Source: Anastatus disparis (lineage: Eukaryota; Arthropoda; Insecta; Hymenoptera; Eupelmidae). From it: a stretch of 64,000 nucleotides of DNA. A program made the position numbers and the translations under genes. Location of the stretch: NCBI GenBank assembly GCA_017163975.1, contig JAFFSR010000218.1, forward strand, positions 62,001 to 126,000, written 5' to 3'. The notes under the pieces are model-generated. The model was not told the origin of the DNA. It searched no databases and worked only from the letters and a program-made list of their open reading frames with translations. Shown piece after piece: positions 50,236 to 56,681 of this stretch; the stretch's first letter is position 1, and each line of letters begins with the position of its first letter.

Positions 50236-50634
50236 TATAGATTTACAAGTGCTGTTTTTTGATCATGCGATAGTTGCGCCTTAGGATATAGTGGTCATTT
50301 CTGAAAACTTTAGAGCAGCTCTAATATTCTTCATCCCTACTTCGGAAGATTAAGGGTCTGTAGATGGTACACATAATTCACCGTTTGGTGGTGCTTAGAA
50401 CGTACCAATGAATATCATGTTACTGACATGCTTTAGTTGACAGCTCTATTCGTTCTGAAACGGTTACGTGTAGAGTGCATTACTAATCTAAAACAACAAC
50501 AGCATCATTTAGTTCGGAAAGTTCAAGTTTATTTACAGTTTATTCTAAGACTATTGATTAGCCATTTTTAGGTATATAGCTATTCTAAGTGAAGTTTCGG
50601 TTAAAGTAATAGTGTGAATTTTCTCAAATTAATA
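50236..50634 (+). promoter_or_regulatory. duplicated 5' block and promoter of MATH-BTB copy 1
   Basis: This stretch aligns with sequences upstream of copies 2 and 3. It contains the invariant 20-mer CATAATTCACCGTTTGGTGG (50372-50391) and an initiator-like TCATTT (50505-50510) inside AGCATCATTTAGT. That initiator lies about 128 bp before the ATG. There is no clear TATA box at the right distance. The initiator assignment rests on its match to the insect TCAKTY consensus and its conservation in all three copies. Confidence 0.5.
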
Positions 50635-51636
50635 ATGTCTATAACTAGTGAAGAAACAAACGCAGTAGGAGCCGCTGAATATCTTGCAGAAAACTTTGAC
50701 TTTAAATTATCTTCTGGTCACAAGTTAAGAATACCAAAAAATATAAAATGTATAATAAAAACAATTTCAATAAACAAGTATAATTATGAAATTATTTTAA
50801 AGTTTAAAGTTGAATCGGTCTTTTGTACGCCATTTGATGATATCCTACAATATCAAAAAGCACGTTACAAAATATGTGTAAACTTGGTCAAATTTAGCGG
50901 CCCGAAGCCAGAAAACATCAAATTTGGTTGGTTGCTTAAGTGTGAAAATACTCCCTTATCCCTTTCAACAACTATCGACTGTGGTTACTTAATGGGTGAT
51001 AAGATGAAGGAGAAACAAATGATCATCTGTAAATTACATATACTGGACAATCATATAGCTAACTATCTTAGATTAAATGTTGATATTCTTCAAATGATTA
51101 AAAATTCGTATATTAAATTAGCCAAGGATTTTGAGATTTTATTAAAATGTACTGAATTCAGCGATATAATCTTTAAAGTGGGTGATAAAGAATTCAAGGC
51201 ACATAAATCAATTTTAGCTGCAAGAAGCAAAGTGTTTTTTAAAATGTTTAAAAACGATATGCAAGAAAAGGATTGTAAAAGTATGGAAATAAAGGAAATC
51301 AGTCCAGATGTTTTTGAAAATCTTTTATACTTTATCTACACAGGAGAAACGACAAATGTTAATTATAGGCAAATGAACGATCTTTTAGTTGCTGCTAATT
51401 ATTACTGTATCGAAGATCTTGAAAAAATTTGTGAATTTTATATTCTTAAATACTTGAATTTCGATAACGCATCAGATAATCTGATTGTTGCGGATCTTAT
51501 CAGTTCTAACGAGTTAAAAACGAAGATCATGGATTTTATTATAAGAAACAGAGCTGAAGTATTTAAAACGGTTGGATATAATGATATGGAAAAAACCCAT
51601 GCTTATTTGATTTCAGAAATGTTTAGGAGAATTTAA
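50635..51636 (+). CDS. MATH-BTB protein, speckle-type POZ-like, copy 1
   Basis: The product has 333 residues and no intron. I start at the ATG at 50635; it aligns with the starts of the two paralogues and has context AATAATG. The open frame extends seven codons upstream to a GTG but without another ATG. Residues about 25-155 form a diverged MATH-like domain (end motif YLRLNVDILQM). Residues about 165-272 are a clear BTB/POZ domain (FSDIIFKVG, FKAHKSILAARS, VFFKMF, FENLLYFIYTG, LLVAANYY). Residues 273-333 are a partial BACK region. Family members (SPOP/Roadkill type) bind substrates through MATH and Cullin-3 through BTB to direct ubiquitination; that is the expected role here, by inference. 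The characteristic SPOP substrate-pocket residues are not recognisable in the MATH part. The 3' end has ATTAAA (51664-51669), then runs almost directly into the 5' block of copy 2. Confidence 0.93.
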   Translation: MSITSEETNAVGAAEYLAENFDFKLSSGHKLRIPKNIKCIIKTISINKYNYEIILKFKVESVFCTPFDDILQYQKARYKICVNLVKFSGPKPENIKFGWLLKCENTPLSLSTTIDCGYLMGDKMKEKQMIICKLHILDNHIANYLRLNVDILQMIKNSYIKLAKDFEILLKCTEFSDIIFKVGDKEFKAHKSILAARSKVFFKMFKNDMQEKDCKSMEIKEISPDVFENLLYFIYTGETTNVNYRQMNDLLVAANYYCIEDLEKICEFYILKYLNFDNASDNLIVADLISSNELKTKIMDFIIRNRAEVFKTVGYNDMEKTHAYLISEMFRRI

Positions 51637-51679
51637 GAGATTTAAATGTCTATTGTAAATGGTATTAAATACAGTAAAA

Positions 51680-52294
51680 CTTCCTAATAGTGGCTATTTC
51701 TGTAAACTTCAGAGCCTCTCTAAGAGCCTTCATCCCCACTCCCACTTGAGTACGCATAATTCACCGTTTGGTGGCGTTTAGGATATATACTGTAGGCACT
51801 TACACATTGATAACTCTCTAGTGGCGCTGTCAGCGCACTCAGACATAGACTAGCGTATATATGTGAAGGCCTCTGCGCAGGCGTCAAATCAAAATAGGAA
51901 GAAGCAACAACTACTGTGTAACAGTCTAGCTCCAACAGTCAGAGCGTTCAGTCGCTTGACTGGTAATAAAGTCACAGTATACTCATATACTTGTCTTGTT
52001 CATTACAGACCTTTAGTCACATCCTTATTCTCCACCTAGTGCAGGTAACATCCTTACAATACCAATAAATATCACATGATTAAAGTGCTGTAGTTGACAG
52101 TTATATCTATCCTGAAATCGTTACACGCAGAGTACTTTGTTGATTTTAATACAGCACATCAACAACAGCATCATTTAGTGCGAAAAGTGAAAGTTATTTA
52201 TAGTTTATTTTTTATTTAAATTTTTAAGTGTGTATATTATTATTATAAGTGAAGTTTTGGTTAAAATAATTGTACAAATTTTCTCAAATCAATA
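51680..52294 (+). promoter_or_regulatory. duplicated 5' block and promoter of MATH-BTB copy 2, split by an LTR
   Basis: It begins about 44 bp after the copy 1 stop with the shared words TAGTGGCTATTTCTGTAAACTTCAG. The invariant 20-mer is at 51755-51774 and the initiator-like TCATTT at 52171-52176. A 268-bp LTR (51791-52058) lies between them, pushing them from about 105-115 bp apart (copies 1 and 3) to about 400 bp. Confidence 0.5.
51791..52058 (+). mobile_element. solo LTR, retrovirus-like retrotransposon remnant
   Basis: It starts TGTAGGCACTTAC and ends CCTTACA (TG...CA ends), flanked by the direct repeat ATAC (51787-51790 and 52059-52062). Copies 1 and 3 of the duplicated block lack it, giving paralogous empty sites. 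It contains AATAAA (51965-51970), as expected of an LTR polyadenylation signal. No internal coding region or second LTR is present, so it is a solo LTR. A 4-bp duplication favours Gypsy, but the superfamily is not proven. I see no primer-binding site because nothing internal remains. Confidence 0.72.
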
Positions 52295-53326
52295 ATGTCA
52301 ACAGCGAGTAAAGAAACAAACGTTGTAGAAGCCGGTGAATTTCTTTCAGAAAGTTCAGACATCAAGTCATTTTTTAATTTCAAGTTAAGAATTCCAGAAA
52401 CTAACATTGTAGATATCAATAAAACGTTTTCATTAAATCGTCGTGATTATGAAATTGTTTTAAATCTAAAATTCAAAAATAATCACTTCTATGTTGTTGA
52501 TCCTGCTTTACCAGCTAATAAAAATTGTCCATTTCAAATAACTGTACAGATAGTAAAATTAAGCGTCCCAGAGCTAAAAGACTTCCAATTTGGTTGTTGT
52601 CTTAAGATTGTAAACACAAGCTTATCCATTTCTACTGTTATCAACAGTGGTTACTTGACGGGCGAAAAGATGTATGAGAAAATGACCATAATCGACATTT
52701 CACATAATATAAGAATTCATGAAGATAATGATCTAATATTAAATGTTGATATTCTTCAAATGAATACAATTTCGTATAGTCCAATAGACAAAGATTTTGA
52801 GACTTTATTAAAATGTACTGAATTCAGCGATATAGTCTTTAAAGTGGGCGATAAAGAGTTTAAGGCTCATAAATCAATTTTAGCAGCACGAAGCCAAGTG
52901 TTTTTTAAAATGTTTAAGAATGACATGCAAGAAAAGGATTGTAAAAGCATAGAAATAAAAAAAATCGATCCTGATGTTTTTGAAAATCTTTTGTACTTTC
53001 TCTACACAGGAAGAACGAAAAATTTTGATTATAGGCGAATGAGCGATCTTTTAGTGGCTGCTAATTATTATTGTATCGAAGGTCTTGAAAAAATTTGTGA
53101 ATTTTATATTCTTAAATACTTGAATATCGATAATGCGTTGGAAAATCTAATTATTGCGGATCTTATCAGTTCTAATGAATTTAAAATGAAGATTATGGAT
53201 TATATAATGAAAAACAAAGATGGTGTGCTTAAAACGGATGGATATAATAATTTGGAAAAAAATCACGCTCATTTAATTTTAGAAATGTTCAGAAGAATTA
53301 ATGTTGAAAATCGTATAATGTACTGA
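52295..53326 (+). CDS. MATH-BTB protein, speckle-type POZ-like, copy 2
   Basis: The product has 343 residues and is intronless, with start context AATAATG as in the paralogues. The MATH-like region is about residues 27-155, BTB about 167-275 (SDIVFKVG, KAHKSILAARS, FFKMF, LLYFLYTGR) and BACK-like to 336. The first 64 residues and the part from residue 126 on are very close to copy 3 (62/64, and roughly 90 percent by hand). Residues 65-125 agree only about 55 percent and carry a three-residue length difference. The stop used by copies 1 and 3 (after FRRI) is lost here because one T is missing (ATTAA for ATTTAA), so the protein runs on for eight residues, NVENRIMY. AATAAA polyadenylation signals follow at 53352 and about 53383. 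The role is as for copy 1. Confidence 0.93.
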   Translation: MSTASKETNVVEAGEFLSESSDIKSFFNFKLRIPETNIVDINKTFSLNRRDYEIVLNLKFKNNHFYVVDPALPANKNCPFQITVQIVKLSVPELKDFQFGCCLKIVNTSLSISTVINSGYLTGEKMYEKMTIIDISHNIRIHEDNDLILNVDILQMNTISYSPIDKDFETLLKCTEFSDIVFKVGDKEFKAHKSILAARSQVFFKMFKNDMQEKDCKSIEIKKIDPDVFENLLYFLYTGRTKNFDYRRMSDLLVAANYYCIEGLEKICEFYILKYLNIDNALENLIIADLISSNEFKMKIMDYIMKNKDGVLKTDGYNNLEKNHAHLILEMFRRINVENRIMY

Positions 53327-53574
53327 ATTTAAAAATTGTAATATTTTTTATAATAAATATAGATATTTGTAATGAATTGTTTGTAATAAATGAAATATAA
53401 ATATAAAAAATTTGCCATACTAAAGTTTATTTTTCAATAAGTAAAAAAATTACCCATTCTATTATGTATGACCTTTTATTACGTTCATTAAATAATTAAC
53501 TCTATGAATTATGTTTATTTTAATAAACAATATGACAAATAGTAAGTTGGTTTAATTAATACGTTAGAAATAAG

Positions 53575-53650
53575 AATGTCTATTTGATTTTAGAAATATT
53601 TAGGAGAATTTAAGAGATTTAAATGTCTATTGTAAATGGTACTAAATTTA
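53575..53650 (+). pseudogene. relic of the 3' end of a fourth MATH-BTB copy
   Basis: The codons read NVYLILEIFRRI then TAA (stop 53611-53613), followed by GAGATTTAAATGTCTATTGTAAATGGTA. This matches the last codons and 3' UTR of copy 1 (HAYLISEMFRRI, TAA, then the same UTR word) nearly base for base. Nothing upstream resembles the rest of the gene. It is a truncated duplicate or a recombination scar, and it resembles copy 1 rather than copy 2, next to which it sits. Confidence 0.85.
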
Positions 53651-53987
53651 AATATTATTTTTTGTAATAAATTTTTTATAATAAATGTAATATGTAATTT
53701 TTTACCATAGCCAAGTTGAAAACTGTCTACTGAAATTACATACAACGTAAACGCGATGTTATGCTCTAATATATACACTAGATGGTAACTCACTACTTGG
53801 TAATACATTACACAGTAATACACGTAATAATTCATTTATAAAAATAAAGTTTATGATTCATTCTCGTAAAAATATTCTACGGTACACTCTTTTTCAACAC
53901 TCATACATTTTTCAAACACATCATAACACAAACAAGTATCTTCCTTATTATAACCAACGAATATAGACGCTTATAGAAGCGTTTAAA

Positions 53988-54154
53988 GGCCGTTACACTC
54001 AAAAAGATACAAATCACAGATACAAAATTATATTGGCTAGTATATCTATGTATAAAAAAATACAAGAGACAACGCATTTGTTTTTAACATATATAGATAT
54101 ACCAACCAATATAATTTTGTATCTGTAACTTGTACCTTTTTGAGTGTAACGGCC
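53988..54154. mobile_element. MITE with ~50-bp inverted termini (family 2)
   Basis: The left end is GGCCGTTACACTCAAAAAG...CAGATACAAAATTATATTGG and the right end is its inverted counterpart CCAATATAATTTTGTATCTG...CTTTTTGAGTGTAACGGCC. It is flanked by TTAAA on both sides (53983-53987 and 54155-54159), a probable 5-bp target duplication. It is 167 bp and non-coding. The superfamily is not assigned. Confidence 0.85.
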
Positions 54155-54228
54155 TTAAATGGGAAATTTTTGCCAAAAATGAGTTAGTTCTGTTACTCAG
54201 CTACTTGGGGGCGCCACCATATCCCATG

Positions 54229-54234
<6 letters not shown>

Positions 54235-54288
<54 letters not shown>
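54235..54288. repeat. (TA)n microsatellite
   Basis: About 27 TA units, the longest in the window, between two MITE-like elements. Confidence 0.95.
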
Positions 54289-54289
<1 letters not shown>

Positions 54290-54400
54290 CACCTTTTTCA
54301 TATGTATAGATATATACAAACAATGTTGAAGTGTTACCCAGGCTATCGGACGAAAAATATAACCTAGAAGAAGCGTCTATCTTATTTGTTATATCGTATT

Positions 54401-54523
54401 GAGGCTTGAATTTATAGTCGACACTCAGCACTCAAACATCATTTTGTCTTTATTTTTCTTATGGTGATAGAGTAAGATAGAATGATGTTTGAGTGCTAAG
54501 TGTGGACTATAAATTCGAGCCTC
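54401..54523. mobile_element. MITE-like inverted repeat (family 3)
   Basis: The left arm is GAGGCTTGAATTTATAGTC...GCACTCAAACATCATT and the right arm is its inverse, AATGATGTTTGAGTGC...GACTATAAATTCGAGCCTC. It is 123 bp with about 48-bp arms. A 3-bp flank ATT on each side is a possible target duplication. It has no coding potential. Confidence 0.78.
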
Positions 54524-54639
54524 ATTCTCTGAATTAAATTTACTAGCGTGTTACATTTGCTTGGCACGATTTTGTGTTAATTTTCATGAAATATATTTTA
54601 TATGCAATTTTTGTACCTATGGGTGTGAATTATGTAGTA

Positions 54640-54780
54640 ATCAAATCGTTTAGTCATTTTCAAAAACTTAAAAGAAACTTCTATATTTCACAGAAAAATA
54701 TTTAACTCAATCTTTCTTATTCGTTCTTTTCTTAAAAAAAAAGAAAGAAAAAGCCGACCTTTAACATGATTAAAAATGAT
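54640..54780 (+). repeat. duplicated 3' flank of the MATH-BTB unit
   Basis: TTTTCAAAAACTTAAAAGAAACTTCTATAT...TTTAACTCAATC...GACCTTTAACAT aligns with 57035-57170, downstream of copy 3. This shows that the duplicated unit extended several hundred bases past the gene. The roughly 1 kb between copy 2 and this block is mostly inserted repeats and the pseudogene fragment. Confidence 0.6.
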
Positions 54781-55106
54781 TATCCCTATAATAAAAATAA
54801 GCTCTTTTTCATTCTTTAAAAAACAGAGTGGATAAAAATAATTTTTAATATGAAAAATTTTTGTGTTAATAATTTGACTGAAGAATTTGTTCCCATCATA
54901 ATTATATTCATTAAAGTTCGAATTATATATTTTTTCTTTAATGCTTAGAGAATAAGCATTGATTTGAACTTAAAATTTTAACTCCAGGAATCTAACTTGC
55001 ACATTCTACTTGCACTAGCTCAGTTTAAGGCTACTTTAAATTGTGAGAAATTTTTTTATGTATGTTTATTAATTGAACAATTTGGCACTATAAATGATGA
55101 TAGCAT

Positions 55107-55682
55107 ATAATAGCTAGATTTACAAGAATTTTTTCATCACGCGATAGTTGTGTTTTAGCATATAGTGGCCATTTCTGTAAACTTCAGAGCCTCTCTACTC
55201 TCTAAGAACCAGTGATGGATTTCGAGGATGCTTTATACATTTATGTATATCTATATATTAGGATATCCTTTAGCCAACTTCAGAGTATACCGTAGAATTA
55301 GAGTATAAGCAGAATATATTATTCTGTAGTATATACTCTGAAGTTGGCTGTTGGATATCATATAAGCATCTTCGAAATCCATCACTGCTAAGAACGATCA
55401 CCAACGCTGCTAAGAACCTTTATCCCTACTCCCACTTAAGTACGCATAATTCACCGTTTGGTGGAGCTTAGGACGTACCAATAAATATCACAGTTGACGG
55501 TTATATCTATCCTGAAACCGTTACACATGGAGTACATTGCTGATTTTAAAACAAAACAATAACAGCATCATTTAGTGCGAAAAGTAAAAGTTATTTATAG
55601 TTTATTTAAATTTTTAGGTGTGTATAATTATTATACGTAAACTTTCGGTTGAAATAATCGTGAAAATTTTCTCTAATCAATA
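55107..55682 (+). promoter_or_regulatory. duplicated 5' block and promoter of MATH-BTB copy 3
   Basis: It shares GATTTACAAG, GCGATAGTTG and ATAGTGGCCATTTCTG with copy 1, and most of the rest with copy 2. The invariant 20-mer lies at 55445-55464 and the initiator-like TCATTT at 55568-55573, about 113 bp before the ATG. A hAT-type MITE is inserted at 55210-55387, upstream of the 20-mer. Confidence 0.5.
55210..55387. mobile_element. hAT-type MITE with 8-bp target duplication
   Basis: The termini are CAGTGATGGATTTCGA and its inverse TCGAAATCCATCACTG, with 21 of the first 22 bases paired. A further inner inverted pair (GCCAACTTCAGAGTATA...TATACTCTGAAGTTGGC) makes almost the whole element a hairpin. 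It is flanked by CTAAGAAC on both sides (55202-55209 and 55388-55395), the 8-bp duplication typical of hAT. The related block upstream of copy 2 is uninterrupted at the corresponding place. Confidence 0.92.
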
Positions 55683-56681
55683 ATGTCAACAGCGAGCAAA
55701 GAAACAAACGTTGTAGAAGCCGGTGAATTTCTTTCAGAAAGTTCGGACATCAAGTCATTTTTTAATTTCAAGTTAAGAATTCCAGAAACTAACATTGTAG
55801 ATATCAATAAAACATTTTCATTAAATCGTCGTAATTATGAAATTGTTTTAAATCTAAAATGCAAAAATAATCACTTGAAAGTTGTTGATCCTAAGCTTAA
55901 AAATTATCCATTTCGAACAACTCTACAGTTAGTGAAATTGAGCGCTCCGGAGCCAGATTACATTGAATTTTCTTGGTGTCTTAAGATTTTAAACACACGT
56001 TTATCCCTTTCTACTTTTATCAACGAAAGCCACTTGAAGGGCGATAATATGTATGAAAAAATGACCATAATCGACAGATCACATAATATAAACATTCGTG
56101 AAGATAATGATCTAATATTAAATGTTGATATTCTTCAAATGAATACAATTTCGTTTAGTCCAATAGACAAAGATTTTGAGACTTTATTAAAATGTACTGA
56201 ATTCAGCGATATAGTCTTTAAAGTGGGTGATAAAGAGTTTAAGGCTCATAAATCAATTTTAGCAGCACGAAGCCAAGTGTTTTTTAAAATGTTTAAGAAT
56301 GACATGCAAGAAAAGGATTGTAAGAGCATGGAAATAAAAGAAATCGATCCTGATGTTTTTGAAAATCTTTTGTACTTTCTCTACACAGGAAGAACGAAAA
56401 ATTTTGATTACAGGCGAATGAGCGATCTTTTAGTGGCTGCTAATTATTACTGTATCGAAGGTCTTAAAAAAATTTGTGAATTTTATATTCTTGAATACTT
56501 GAATTCCGATAATGCGTCGGAAAATCTAATTATTGCGGATCTTATCAGTTCTAATGAATTAAAAACGAAGATTATGAATTTTATAATACAAAACAAATCT
56601 GATGTGCTTAAAACGGATGGATATAATAATATGGAAAAAAACCACGCTTACTTAATTTTAGAAATGTTCAGAAGAATTTAA
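55683..56681 (+). CDS. MATH-BTB protein, speckle-type POZ-like, copy 3
   Basis: The product has 332 residues and is intronless, starting at AATAATG like its paralogues. The MATH-like region is about residues 27-152, BTB about 164-272 and BACK-like 273-332 ending in FRRI. It is nearly identical to copy 2 over residues 1-64 and, at roughly 90 percent, from 123 onward, but strongly diverged at 65-122. This pattern suggests either gene conversion at the ends or selection for change in the middle of the substrate-binding half. AATAAA follows at 56729-56734. The expected role is as a Cullin-3 substrate adaptor; substrates are unknown. Confidence 0.93.
   Translation: MSTASKETNVVEAGEFLSESSDIKSFFNFKLRIPETNIVDINKTFSLNRRNYEIVLNLKCKNNHLKVVDPKLKNYPFRTTLQLVKLSAPEPDYIEFSWCLKILNTRLSLSTFINESHLKGDNMYEKMTIIDRSHNINIREDNDLILNVDILQMNTISFSPIDKDFETLLKCTEFSDIVFKVGDKEFKAHKSILAARSQVFFKMFKNDMQEKDCKSMEIKEIDPDVFENLLYFLYTGRTKNFDYRRMSDLLVAANYYCIEGLKKICEFYILEYLNSDNASENLIIADLISSNELKTKIMNFIIQNKSDVLKTDGYNNMEKNHAYLILEMFRRI

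Noticed and set aside
50614..50634. Upstream GTG start for MATH-BTB copy 1
   Set aside because: Nuclear genes of animals rarely start at GTG, and the ATG at 50635 aligns exactly with the starts of the two paralogues.
51720..51935. Minus-strand 71-codon frame upstream of copy 2
   Set aside because: It lies across the solo LTR and the duplicated promoter block, is not present in the other copies, and has no supporting signals.
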